NCBI GenBank assembly: GCA_902519325.1
Contig: CABYJU010000002.1
Coordinates: 45,688 to 109,687, forward strand
Length of the DNA: 64,000 bases
Reading direction: 5' to 3'
Source of the DNA: an uncultured Pelagibacteraceae bacterium
GTDB taxonomy: Bacteria > Pseudomonadota > Alphaproteobacteria > Pelagibacterales > Pelagibacteraceae
Shown here in pieces: positions 44,458 to 53,847 of this stretch. The stretch's first letter is position 1. The number at the start of each line of letters is the position of its first letter. The position numbers were made by a program, and so were the translations under genes. The notes below the pieces were generated by a model. The model saw only the letters and a list, made by a program, of their open reading frames with translations, did not search any database and had not been told where the DNA came from.

Positions 44458-47450
44458 GCCAACCATTTAGATTAAATAAAGAGGGATTAATTAATCGAAA
44501 CAAAAAAATATCTTTTACTTTTAATGGTAAAAAATTATTTGGATATGAAGGTGATACAATTGCATCTGCTTTAATAGCAAATGGAATACACTTAGTTGGT
44601 AGAAGCTTTAAATATCACAGACCTAGAGGTTTTTTTGGTGCAGGAGTAGAGGAGCCAAACGCAAAACTACAAGTAGAATTCAATGGTCATTCAGAGCCAA
44701 ATGTTAATGCAACAGAAATGGAACTCGTTGAAGGTTTATCAGCTACTAGCCAAAATTGTTGGCCATCAGTTAATTTTGATATTGGTGCAATTAATAATTT
44801 TTTAAAAATGTTTTTCCCTGCTGGGTTTTATTACAAAACATTTATGTGGCCTAAAAGCTTCTGGTATAAAATTTACGAACCTTTCATAAGAAAAGCCGCA
44901 GGTTTAGGGGTTGCTTCAATAGAAAAAGATAAAGAAAGATACGAACATAAATTTGAGTATTGTGATCTATTAGTTACTGGATCCGGACCATCTGGATTAT
45001 CAAGCGCTTATGCTGCTGCAAAAAATGGAGCAAAAGTAATTTTAGCTGAAGATAAACCAAGATTTGGAGGAACACTTTTGACCGACGATGTAAGCATCGA
45101 TAATTTATCAGGAAAAGATTGGGCAGAAAAAATAATTAGTGAATTAAAATCAATGCCTAATGTAACAGTAAAAAATAGATCTCAAGTTTTTGGTTACTAT
45201 GATCATAATATGCTGGTTATGTTTGAGAGAGTTAGTGATCATTTAGAGAAAAAATCAAAATTTACTCCAAGACAAAGACTTTGGTATATTAGAGCCAAAG
45301 AAACAATTTTATCAACTGGTTCAATTGAAAGACCAATTGTATTTGGAAACAATGATACTCCAGGAATTTTTTTATCAGCAGCTGCAAAAGAATATATGAA
45401 AGTCTACGGAGTTTTAGTAGGAAAGAAACCTTTAATATTTACTAATAACGATAGTGCATATGAAACAGCTTTAGAGTTCAAAAAAAATAATGTTGAACCA
45501 ATTATATTAGATACTAGAGAAGAACATTCATCAGAATTAATCGATGAAGCAAAATCAAAGGGAATTGATATAAGATTTTCCCACGGTGTTATTGTCGCTA
45601 ATGGATACAAAAAAGTTAAATCTGCAAAAATTGGCAAACTGAATAAAGATAAAAATTCTTTTGAGAAAATAGAAACTGTAGAATGTGATTGTATTTGTGT
45701 GTCTGGATTTTGGACACCATCTGTTCATTTAGCATCACAATCAGGAAATAAACTTAAGTATGAAGAAAAAATTGATGCATTTATTCCAGATAAGAAAAAA
45801 CAACATGAGACCTCAGTTGGCGCAGCAAATGGATCTTTTACTTTAGAAGAAAGTTTAAAAAATGGTTTTGAAAATGGTTCAAATCTTTCTGCTAAAATTA
45901 CAGATACTAAAACAGAAATTGCAATTCCAAATGTAAATGAAAAAAAATATGGTGCTCATGATAAATTTTGGTGTATGCCATTACCTAAAAATGAAAATCC
46001 AAAAAGATTTGTTGATTTTCAAAATGATGTATCTGTTTCTGATATAGAAATTGCACTTAGAGAAGGCTACAGATCAATAGAGCATGTCAAAAGATATACA
46101 ACTCTTGGAATGGCAACAGATCAAGGCCGTACAAGTAATTTAAATGGTCTTCAGTTGGTATCTAATATAGAAAATAAAATAGTTCCTGAAGTAGGACACA
46201 CAACATTTAGACCACCTTTCACACCAATTACAATCGGGACAATAGTTGGTCGTGAAGTAGGTATGGAATATTTGCCGACTAGAAAAACTCCAATGCATGA
46301 ATGGCATGAGAAAAATAATGCTGTATTTGTTGATGCAGGTGCTTGGAAAAGACCTCGATATTATAAAGAAGGAAATGAAACTTTATTTGAAGCTTCAAAG
46401 AGAGAGGCAAAAAACGTTAGAGAGAATGTTGGTATATGCGATGTAACAACATTAGGAAAAATTGATATTAAAGGTCCAGACGCAGCAGAATTTTTAAACA
46501 GAGTTTATACAAATGCTTGGATGAAATTACCTATTGGAAAAGCAAGATATGGATTAATGCTTAGAGAAGATGGAATTGTCATGGACGATGGAACAACAAC
46601 AAGAATTTCAGAAAATCATTATCATATGACAACAACAACTGCACAAGCTGCAAATGTTTTGTCTCACTTAGAATATTATCTTCAAATTGTTTGGCCAGAA
46701 TTAAACGTAAATGTTGTCTCTACAACTGAGCAATGGGCAGGGGCTGCAATTGCAGGACCCAAATCTAGAGACATGTTATCAAAATTATATCCAGACTTAG
46801 ACGTATCAAATGAGGCTTTGCCTTTTATGGGCTATAAAGAAGCAGAATTTTTTGGTGTTCCATCAAGAATTTTTAGAATTTCATTTTCTGGTGAGCTTGC
46901 ATATGAGATTAATGTCAAATCAGATCATGGCATGTTCATGTGGGAGAAAATGATGGAAGTAGGAAAAGAATTTGGAAATCAGCCTTACGGAACTGAAGCT
47001 TTATCAACATTAAGAATAGAAATGGGACACGTTGCAGGACCAGAATTAGATGGCCGAACAATCCCATCAGATGTTTCATTAAATGGATTAGTTTCAAAGA
47101 AAAAAGATTTTATTGGCAAAAATTCTTTAGGAAGAGAAGCATTTAATGTTGAGAGCAGACAAAAAATTGTTGGACTTATTCCAATTGATAGAAAGTCTAG
47201 TATTCCTGAAGGATCTCATATCGTCCAAGATCAGAATGCAAAATTACCAAACCCTAAACTTGGCCATGTTTCTTCTTCTTGTTGGAGTGTAGAAAATAAT
47301 AATCCATTTTCACTAGCAATTATGAAAGATGGAAAAAATATGATAGGTAAAAAGTTTTTTGCGGTATCACCATTAAAAAATAAATCAATTGAAGTAGAAG
47401 TTATTTCTTCTCATTATGTTGATCCTGAAGGAAAAAGAGTTAGATCATGA
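44454..47450 (+). CDS. soxA: Sarcosine oxidase / N-methylglutamate dehydrogenase alpha subunit
   Basis: A 998-aa large subunit. It has a ferredoxin-like N-terminal domain (about 1-100), a nucleotide-binding oxidoreductase module (GSGPSGLSSAYAAAKNGAKV, about residues 178-197, then a second one near 310-360), and a C-terminal GcvT-type folate domain (about 620-998) that receives the one-carbon unit on THF. The alpha subunit binds NAD and THF, so the product is methylene-THF and not free formaldehyde. It overlaps soxG by four bases. Confidence 0.92.
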   Translation: MSQPFRLNKEGLINRNKKISFTFNGKKLFGYEGDTIASALIANGIHLVGRSFKYHRPRGFFGAGVEEPNAKLQVEFNGHSEPNVNATEMELVEGLSATSQNCWPSVNFDIGAINNFLKMFFPAGFYYKTFMWPKSFWYKIYEPFIRKAAGLGVASIEKDKERYEHKFEYCDLLVTGSGPSGLSSAYAAAKNGAKVILAEDKPRFGGTLLTDDVSIDNLSGKDWAEKIISELKSMPNVTVKNRSQVFGYYDHNMLVMFERVSDHLEKKSKFTPRQRLWYIRAKETILSTGSIERPIVFGNNDTPGIFLSAAAKEYMKVYGVLVGKKPLIFTNNDSAYETALEFKKNNVEPIILDTREEHSSELIDEAKSKGIDIRFSHGVIVANGYKKVKSAKIGKLNKDKNSFEKIETVECDCICVSGFWTPSVHLASQSGNKLKYEEKIDAFIPDKKKQHETSVGAANGSFTLEESLKNGFENGSNLSAKITDTKTEIAIPNVNEKKYGAHDKFWCMPLPKNENPKRFVDFQNDVSVSDIEIALREGYRSIEHVKRYTTLGMATDQGRTSNLNGLQLVSNIENKIVPEVGHTTFRPPFTPITIGTIVGREVGMEYLPTRKTPMHEWHEKNNAVFVDAGAWKRPRYYKEGNETLFEASKREAKNVRENVGICDVTTLGKIDIKGPDAAEFLNRVYTNAWMKLPIGKARYGLMLREDGIVMDDGTTTRISENHYHMTTTTAQAANVLSHLEYYLQIVWPELNVNVVSTTEQWAGAAIAGPKSRDMLSKLYPDLDVSNEALPFMGYKEAEFFGVPSRIFRISFSGELAYEINVKSDHGMFMWEKMMEVGKEFGNQPYGTEALSTLRIEMGHVAGPELDGRTIPSDVSLNGLVSKKKDFIGKNSLGREAFNVESRQKIVGLIPIDRKSSIPEGSHIVQDQNAKLPNPKLGHVSSSCWSVENNNPFSLAIMKDGKNMIGKKFFAVSPLKNKSIEVEVISSHYVDPEGKRVRS

Positions 47451-48025
47451 AAAATGTATCTGCACTAGAAAATATTCATAAACATGGATTGTTTGGCAAT
47501 CACGATAGTAAAGATGAGCTAATAAATATTAGAGAAATCAAAGATATTTTGATTTATCAGATTGTTAAATATAAAAAATCTTCAATTAGTATTGATAAAA
47601 TAAAAATAGATAATTTAAATTTACCCCAGACTCTTTTGGTATCTTCAAATCCTAATACAAGAATTTTATGGATGGGACCTGATAATTGGTTAGTCGTTTC
47701 AAAGAATAAAGAAATAGAAAAATCTATTTTAGAAAACCTAAGTCATGATGATTTTGCATTAACTGATCTATCTCATTCAAGAACAATACTTGAATTAGAA
47801 GGTTTTTTGGTAGATGAAGTATTGAAAAAAGGTTGTCCATTAAATTTAGATGGCCTTGATGAAGGGAAATGTTCTAATTCTGCTTTTCATGCAATTACAA
47901 TAACTATTGATTTTGTTAGTTCAAATCCAAGAAAAGTAAGAATATTCGCTTTAAGAAGTTTTGGTGAATCTCTTTATCATTCAATAACTGATGCTTGTTT
48001 AGAATTTGGCTATAAAGCTGAATAA
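47447..48025 (+). CDS. soxG: Sarcosine oxidase / N-methylglutamate dehydrogenase gamma subunit
   Basis: A 192-aa subunit of the SoxG family, related to the GcvT fold and needed for assembly of the heterotetramer. Recognised from the WMGPDNWLVVS and ALTDLSHSRTILELEG segments and from its position after soxA. It is the last gene of the set and converges on the BT1-like transporter with a gap of three bases. Confidence 0.87.
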   Translation: MKNVSALENIHKHGLFGNHDSKDELINIREIKDILIYQIVKYKKSSISIDKIKIDNLNLPQTLLVSSNPNTRILWMGPDNWLVVSKNKEIEKSILENLSHDDFALTDLSHSRTILELEGFLVDEVLKKGCPLNLDGLDEGKCSNSAFHAITITIDFVSSNPRKVRIFALRSFGESLYHSITDACLEFGYKAE

Positions 48026-48028
48026 AAA

Positions 48029-49645
48029 TTATTCTGAAGTTTTAAATTTAGTTTTTTGAATAATAACCACAAACACAATTGGAATTATTAAAGTTATTAG
48101 TGTTACTGTTATCAACAAAATACCTAGATCTGAATAATCGGCAGTGGTAAGAATAGCGTTTGTTACCTTATCCTTTACCTCTCTAGTAATAACATAAATT
48201 TCATTTAAATATTTAGTTCCTAACGCACTTGCTGATAAAGCAAGATTTGTAAAAGATGCGAATACTGCAAAGAAAGTTGCTTTTAAGTGTGACGGAGCAT
48301 TTTTAGCAATCCACGCGAGCAAAGGTATCATTGAGACTTGTCCCAAAGGTGACTCAAGTGCAGTATTTAATATTGCAATAAACTTGGCATCAACAACTCC
48401 ATTAGTAATTGATGATGTCCAATTGTGAAATCCATAATACATACCAACACTTGGTAAAAATAAAATTGCGCCTGCAACAGATAAAATTACTATTATTCTA
48501 GCTATAGAGTTGTTTGCCATAAATGGTCTTAATAAAATAATACCAACAAGCGTTAAAACAGAGGCTATAAGAGATAATACAGAAAAAAATTGTTCATTGA
48601 ATTCAAGTACATCAATTTCAAACCAAGATAAACCCGGACCAGGTCCTGGCATTGCTCTAAAAATAAAAATTATTATTGCTGTTCCTACAACAGTAAGTCT
48701 TAAATCCTGAGGAAGTTCTTTAACTAATTTATTCATTAAAAATACAATAATTGCCATTGAACCTACGAAAACAATTTCTTGAGCAAATGGCACTTTGAAT
48801 GATCCAATACCTAAAGTGAAAATAACAAAAACCAAGCTTCCACCCAATATCCACCAGTTTACTTCAGTTCTCTCTGAAGGAGCATAATCTTGGTCACCCT
48901 CTAAACCTTGTTCAATTAGTTTTCTTTTCTTTTGATTTTTTAGATATGAAGCAAGAAATATTCCTAGGACAGATACAATTGGAATAATTAAAGCATATAT
49001 ATAAATCGAACCATATAAACTTATCTTATCTGCTTGTTCAAGTTCGTCTACTCCTTTAAAGAGGATAACGTTGGCTAAAGCAACTAAAACAGTTCCACCA
49101 ATTATTGCAAATCTTCCAAGAGTTTGCATTGTTGTATGCATAAGTTTGATTTCATCTCTTGAAAATTTATTTCCACTATCATCAACTAAAGGAACTGCTT
49201 CTACAGTCATAGCATCAGCTACAACATCTTGCACAACATAACCAATCGGAGCAAGCAAAACACTGATCACAAACCATGTTTCAACTGAAAGAATTGAGGA
49301 CATCCATTCAGTATGAATTATTAAACCGTACATTATAAGTAAACTTAATGAGATTAAGGAAGCTCCTACAAAAACCATGTAATTTTTTTTATTCCAGATA
49401 AGATCAACAAGATGACCTAAAGGCATCTTCAGTGCCCATGGAATTCCAGCCCAAAAACCCAGTCCAGCAAGAAAAGCAGCAGATAAGTTTAGATAGTCTT
49501 TAACAAAAAAAGTTCCAACAATACCTGTTAGTCCTGAAATACCAGCAGCAAGATAAATCATCAATGGTGGTAGATAGGTCCATTTAAACTGTCTTCCTAA
49601 ATCAATTAAAGTACTATCTATAAATCTCAAAATTTTATTACTCAT
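48029..49645 (-). CDS. BT1/folate-biopterin-like MFS transporter
   Basis: A 538-aa membrane protein with about twelve helices, resembling the BT1/folate-biopterin branch of the major facilitator superfamily; the segment GYVVQDVVADAMTVEAVPL is the best clue. A long cytoplasmic loop with charged residues lies near 235-265. Its place beside soxBDAG and near fhs would fit folate or pterin movement, but the substrate is unproven and other MFS roles are possible. Confidence 0.7.
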   Translation of the reverse strand: MSNKILRFIDSTLIDLGRQFKWTYLPPLMIYLAAGISGLTGIVGTFFVKDYLNLSAAFLAGLGFWAGIPWALKMPLGHLVDLIWNKKNYMVFVGASLISLSLLIMYGLIIHTEWMSSILSVETWFVISVLLAPIGYVVQDVVADAMTVEAVPLVDDSGNKFSRDEIKLMHTTMQTLGRFAIIGGTVLVALANVILFKGVDELEQADKISLYGSIYIYALIIPIVSVLGIFLASYLKNQKKRKLIEQGLEGDQDYAPSERTEVNWWILGGSLVFVIFTLGIGSFKVPFAQEIVFVGSMAIIVFLMNKLVKELPQDLRLTVVGTAIIIFIFRAMPGPGPGLSWFEIDVLEFNEQFFSVLSLIASVLTLVGIILLRPFMANNSIARIIVILSVAGAILFLPSVGMYYGFHNWTSSITNGVVDAKFIAILNTALESPLGQVSMIPLLAWIAKNAPSHLKATFFAVFASFTNLALSASALGTKYLNEIYVITREVKDKVTNAILTTADYSDLGILLITVTLITLIIPIVFVVIIQKTKFKTSE

Positions 49646-49648
49646 AAA

Positions 49649-50089
49649 TTATTCTGTTAAATTTAATAATATTAATCCATTTTGTTTAGTTTCTTTACAC
49701 CAAAGTTCATAACTTTCACAAACTCTCCACAAATGATCAAATGCTCTTTGAGACAATTCCAAAGGAAAGTGACTTTTTGCGTAATATAATTTTGGGATTT
49801 TCATTAGTTGTTTAATCATAGTATCTTTTTGTATTTGTAAAAGTCTTATAGTTTCTTGATTAATCTTTTTTTTTGTAGATTTATCTATGTAGTCATTATT
49901 CTCAAGTTCTTTAAACCATTTATCATGAAAATTTCCTGAGCTAATTTCATTATAATCATCTGATGCAATAAATATTTCGAAAGCTTGAATATTAGTTAAA
50001 TTTGGATTTTTAATCTTGATTTCATATATCTTTCGATAAATGATTTCAGCAACATATAGTACAAAAGGTCTTGATTTATCAGTTTCCAA
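49649..50089 (-). CDS. Hypothetical protein
   Basis: A 146-aa soluble, helix-rich protein without signal peptide or recognised motif. It follows the acetyltransferase gene by ten bases and precedes the BT1-like transporter by three, so the three are probably one transcription unit. I see no catalytic signature; a FDHLWRVCESYELWCKE block near the C-terminus is its most distinctive part. Confidence 0.65.
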   Translation of the reverse strand: METDKSRPFVLYVAEIIYRKIYEIKIKNPNLTNIQAFEIFIASDDYNEISSGNFHDKWFKELENNDYIDKSTKKKINQETIRLLQIQKDTMIKQLMKIPKLYYAKSHFPLELSQRAFDHLWRVCESYELWCKETKQNGLILLNLTE

Positions 50090-50099
50090 ACTAAACTCC

Positions 50100-50570
50100 T
50101 CAAATGTCTACTGAATAATAGCACGAATTAGGATCGTCTTTATAGTGCGCAAAAGGCCCACACTCTTTAAAACCAAAACTTTTAAAAAGTTTTCTAGCGG
50201 GCGCAAAAAAATCACCCGCACCAGTTTCGACACTTAGTTTAGTAATTCCTATTTGTTTAGATTTTTCAATAAGATGTGAAATTATTTTTCCACCATATTT
50301 TTTATTTCTAAACTTATCTGAAACTCTTATAGATTTAAATTCTCCATGTGTTTCATCAAATAATTTTAGAGCTCCACAACCAATTAATTCATTATTTTCC
50401 CACAAACTCCAGAATTTTATACTTGGAACCTTTAATCCAGGTATATCTAATACATGCGAACTCCCCTCAGGAGAAACTGATCTCAATTCAATAAAATGCT
50501 TAATTAGCAACTCATTTACTTGCGGATCATCAAAATTATTTTCTATTGATTTCATAGTTTTGAAAAACAT
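50100..50570 (-). CDS. GNAT-family N-acetyltransferase
   Basis: A 156-aa acetyltransferase with the GNAT acetyl-CoA loop in SDKFRNKKYGGKIISHLI and the LSVETGAGDFFAPARKLFKS C-terminal block, which contains the conserved beta-bulge region. An in-frame ATG five codons later (50555) is an equally possible start. The acceptor substrate is unknown. It is divergent from the SRAP gene with 36 bases between, which contain a 10-base palindrome AATCTAGATT. Confidence 0.85.
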   Translation of the reverse strand: MFFKTMKSIENNFDDPQVNELLIKHFIELRSVSPEGSSHVLDIPGLKVPSIKFWSLWENNELIGCGALKLFDETHGEFKSIRVSDKFRNKKYGGKIISHLIEKSKQIGITKLSVETGAGDFFAPARKLFKSFGFKECGPFAHYKDDPNSCYYSVDI

Positions 50571-50606
50571 ATAATCTAAATCTAGATTAAACCAAGAAAA
50601 TTAAAT

Positions 50607-51230
50607 ATGTGTGGAAGATACGTAATAACTAGCCCCGTTACAAAAACAAAAAAACTTGTTAAGTCAGCTATACAAGTTGAAGATAATGAAAATTATAATG
50701 CACACCCATTTCAAAAATTACCTGTGATTAAAAAATATAATAATGGAAATACTCTAGAAAATTTAAAGTGGGGAGTAGTACCTAGTTGGGCTAAGCAAAA
50801 AGATTTTAAACCTTTAATAAATGCAAGACTAGAAACTATTGATGAAAAAGTGTCTTTCAAAAAATTAATTCGATTACATAGATGTGTAGCTGTGGCAGAT
50901 GGTTTTTATGAATGGAAAAGAGAAAAAGAAAATAAAACACCTTATTATTTTTTAAGAGAGGATAAAAAGCTTATGTATTTAGCGGCTATTTATGACAATG
51001 ATCAATTTTGTTTAATAACCGAGGATGCAGATGAAAATATTAAAGAAATACATCATAGACAACCTGTCATAATTAATGAAAATGATGTTAATAGATATTT
51101 AAATCTTGAATTAACAGGATCGAGTTTTCTTAAAGAGTGTAAAAAAACAAAATTAAACTTTCATGAAGTTTCAAAGGAAGTTAATAAACCTACAAACAAT
51201 AATATTTCTTTGATACAAACTATATCTTAA
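50607..51230 (+). CDS. SRAP-family DNA-protein crosslink protein (YedK/HMCES)
   Basis: A 207-aa SOS-response-associated peptidase. It begins MCGRYVIT, so Met removal exposes Cys2, the residue that forms the thiazolidine crosslink with abasic DNA sites. The NARLETIDEK block and the EIHHRQPVI block hold the other conserved residues. It protects single-stranded abasic DNA. It converges on purK with a gap of two bases. Confidence 0.92.
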   Translation: MCGRYVITSPVTKTKKLVKSAIQVEDNENYNAHPFQKLPVIKKYNNGNTLENLKWGVVPSWAKQKDFKPLINARLETIDEKVSFKKLIRLHRCVAVADGFYEWKREKENKTPYYFLREDKKLMYLAAIYDNDQFCLITEDADENIKEIHHRQPVIINENDVNRYLNLELTGSSFLKECKKTKLNFHEVSKEVNKPTNNNISLIQTIS

Positions 51231-51232
51231 AA

Positions 51233-52276
51233 CTATTTTTCTATAGTTGTTAAATGCCCCATTTTTCTTTTAGCTTTAACTTCTTTTTTTAAATAATCAT
51301 AAAAAAATTCATTTTCTTTAAATTTTTTGTTTTTATATTCTAATATATCCTCACCAATCAAATTAAGCATTTTTGCATTATAAATTTTTTTTGTTTCTAA
51401 TTTTTCAAGTCCACATACAGCTCTGATATGATTTTCAAATTGGCTAATGTTGTGTGAATTTATAGTTAGGTGTCCAGAATTATGTACTCTTGGTGCAACT
51501 TCATTTGCATATAAATTATTATTTTTATCTATAAAGAATTCAACGCACATAGTACCAATATAATCAAGCTCTTCAGCAACTGTTTTAGCCCAGTCCAATG
51601 CTTTATTTTTAATTTTATCACTTATATCAGCAGGAATTTTGGAATGTTTTAAAATCTGTTCTTCATGATAATTTTCTATTGGATCATAAATCTCATATTT
51701 TTGATGACCAAATCTTGTAACTACCACTGAAATTTCTTTTTTTAAATTTACTATTTTTTCTAAGATGTAGCCTTTTGAGAAATCAAAATCTTCATTTAAA
51801 TCATTTACATTAGTTATTTTATATTGGCCCTTTCCATCATAACCAAGTGTACAAGTTTTTAATAAACCAGGTATTAATCTATCGTTTATTTTTATATCAT
51901 CTAAATCATTTATATTAACAAACTGGGTTGTAGTTATATTATTTTTATTTAAAAATTCTTTTTCAGTCAGTCTATTTTGAATTAATTTATTTATTTCAGG
52001 ACTAGGTAATACAGATTTGGTTTGATTAATCTTTTTCAATATATCATATGGGATATTTTCAAACTCATATGTTACAAGATCGACTTTTTCTAAAAAGTTA
52101 TTGATAATATTTATGTCTTGGTAATCTCCATAAATAAATTCATCAGCGAAATTAATTGCAGGAGCATCTTTATCGTCTGATAAAATAATCGTTTTAATAT
52201 TTAGTTTTTTTGCTGCGGATGCTAATAGACTTCCTAATTGTCCACCGCCTATTATTCCTAGATCAGGTTTAGACAT
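51233..52276 (-). CDS. purK: N5-carboxyaminoimidazole ribonucleotide synthase
   Basis: A 347-aa ATP-grasp enzyme of purine synthesis that carboxylates AIR with bicarbonate and ATP. The N-terminal GIIGGGQLGSLLASAA loop, the TCTLGYDGKGQYKI segment and the EVAPRVHNSGHLTINSHNIS block are characteristic. It follows purE by three bases, and the two products act in series. Confidence 0.95.
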   Translation of the reverse strand: MSKPDLGIIGGGQLGSLLASAAKKLNIKTIILSDDKDAPAINFADEFIYGDYQDINIINNFLEKVDLVTYEFENIPYDILKKINQTKSVLPSPEINKLIQNRLTEKEFLNKNNITTTQFVNINDLDDIKINDRLIPGLLKTCTLGYDGKGQYKITNVNDLNEDFDFSKGYILEKIVNLKKEISVVVTRFGHQKYEIYDPIENYHEEQILKHSKIPADISDKIKNKALDWAKTVAEELDYIGTMCVEFFIDKNNNLYANEVAPRVHNSGHLTINSHNISQFENHIRAVCGLEKLETKKIYNAKMLNLIGEDILEYKNKKFKENEFFYDYLKKEVKAKRKMGHLTTIEK

Positions 52277-52279
52277 TAA

Positions 52280-52774
52280 TTACTTTGGTTTTTTTTTTAC
52301 TTTTGATGTTTGTTTTTTTCGCCAACTTAAAAGTGTTTTTTTCACATTGTTATCATAAGTAGCTATAATTGAAGCAGCATATAAACCAGCATTGATTGCA
52401 CCATCTTCTCCAATAGCAACAGTACCAACAGGGATTCCTTTTGGCATTTGAGCAATTGATAGTAGGCTATCTAAACCTTTTAACTTTTTACTTTCAATAG
52501 GAACGCCTATGACTGGAATTCTAGTTATAGCAGCAATCATACCAGGCAAATGTGCTGATCCTCCAGCACCAGCAATAATAATAGAAATATTGTTATTTTC
52601 TGCTTTCTTTGCATAAGCATAAAGTCTATCAGGCGTTCTGTGTGCAGATACTATGTTTGTCTCATAATTAACTTTTAAAATCTTAAGAACTTTTTCACAA
52701 TTCTTCATTGTTTTGTAATCAGACTGACTGCCCATTACAATTGATACTTTATGTGATTTTTTTTTGTATTTCAT
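52280..52774 (-). CDS. purE: N5-carboxyaminoimidazole ribonucleotide mutase
   Basis: A 164-aa PurE that rearranges N5-CAIR to CAIR. The MGSQSDYKTMK start, VSAHRTPDRL and GAGGSAHLPGM motifs are all present. The C-terminal tail is strongly basic (KKKPK-like). It is the first gene of the purEK unit, with a 104-base gap to the divergent M19-like gene. Confidence 0.95.
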   Translation of the reverse strand: MKYKKKSHKVSIVMGSQSDYKTMKNCEKVLKILKVNYETNIVSAHRTPDRLYAYAKKAENNNISIIIAGAGGSAHLPGMIAAITRIPVIGVPIESKKLKGLDSLLSIAQMPKGIPVGTVAIGEDGAINAGLYAASIIATYDNNVKKTLLSWRKKQTSKVKKKPK

Positions 52775-52878
52775 GAAACTAATATCAATTTACAGATATT
52801 TCCTTTAAATTGCAATTTTTAGCTAAAGACAGTTTAAGTTAGTGACAATCTCAATAATAATAATAGTGTATATCAAAT

Positions 52879-53847
52879 ATGAATTATCGAATTGATAATC
52901 TTCAGTATTGTAAATGGTCTAGAGAAATCTTTGAAATAAATAATAAAGCTGGATTAAATGCAGTTCATGTAACTTTAGTTTATCACGAAGACTATGATGA
53001 ATTACAACAAAGAATACAAGAGTGGCATAAACATTTTGAAGAAAATAATGATCTTATATTTCTAGGCAATAACTACAATGATATTACAAAAGCAAAAGAA
53101 GAAAACAAAACTGCAATTTTTTTTGGATTTCAAAATTGTTCACCAATTGAAGATGATATAGGTCTTATAGAAAAAGTACACTCACAAGGTTGTCGATTTA
53201 TGCAATTAACTTATAACAACCAATCATTATTAGCCACTGGATGTTATGAAAAAAATGATAGCGGAGTTACTAATTTTGGAAAAGAGGCTATTAAAGAAAT
53301 GAATAGAGTAGGTATCGTTGTCGACATGTCTCATTCAGCAGAAAAAAGTACACTTGATGCAATTGAAATTAGTCAAAAACCTATTGCGATCACTCATGCA
53401 AATCCTACTTTTTGGTTTGAAGCTAAAAGAAATAAATCTACAGAATTATTAAAAGTTTTATCTGAAAGTGGGGGAATGTTAGGGTTATCATTGTATGCTC
53501 ACCATTTAAAAGAAGGAACGAATTGTAAAATAGAAAGCTTTTGTGAAATGGTTGCAAGAACTGTTGAAATTATGGGTATTGATAATGTTGGTATTGGATC
53601 AGATTTATGTTTAAACCAACCAGACAGTGTAGTTGAATGGATGAGAAATGGAACATGGTCAAAATCAAAAAATTTTGGTGAAGGCAATAAAGATAAACCT
53701 GGTTTTCCAAAACAACCAGATTGGTTTTTGGATGCAAGAGGATTTAATAATTTAAATACAGAACTAAAAAATAAAGGTTTTAAGGAAGAAGAGATAAATA
53801 AGATACTTGGCAATAACTGGTTTAATTTTTATAAAGGAATTAATTGA
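52879..53847 (+). CDS. M19 (renal dipeptidase) family-like protein with incomplete metal site
   Basis: A 322-aa member of the membrane dipeptidase fold. Canonical blocks are VVDMSHSAEKS, the AITHANPT region, VGIGSD and the C-terminal LGNNWFNF. The usual N-terminal DGHxD metal motif is absent; its position reads AGLNAVHVTLVYHEDYDE. The enzyme may bind one metal only or a different substrate. No signal peptide. It overlaps the next gene by one base (TGATG), and the two form a unit of unknown function with DUF3726 and a zinc-ribbon protein. Confidence 0.8.
   Translation: MNYRIDNLQYCKWSREIFEINNKAGLNAVHVTLVYHEDYDELQQRIQEWHKHFEENNDLIFLGNNYNDITKAKEENKTAIFFGFQNCSPIEDDIGLIEKVHSQGCRFMQLTYNNQSLLATGCYEKNDSGVTNFGKEAIKEMNRVGIVVDMSHSAEKSTLDAIEISQKPIAITHANPTFWFEAKRNKSTELLKVLSESGGMLGLSLYAHHLKEGTNCKIESFCEMVARTVEIMGIDNVGIGSDLCLNQPDSVVEWMRNGTWSKSKNFGEGNKDKPGFPKQPDWFLDARGFNNLNTELKNKGFKEEEINKILGNNWFNFYKGIN

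Noticed and set aside
50579..50588. Palindrome AATCTAGATT between the acetyltransferase and SRAP genes
   Set aside because: Ten AT-rich bases are expected by chance at this composition, and it does not match the alphaproteobacterial LexA pattern.
53844..53846. TTG start for the 550-aa protein
   Set aside because: The next codon is ATG and gives the usual TGATG coupling with the gene upstream.
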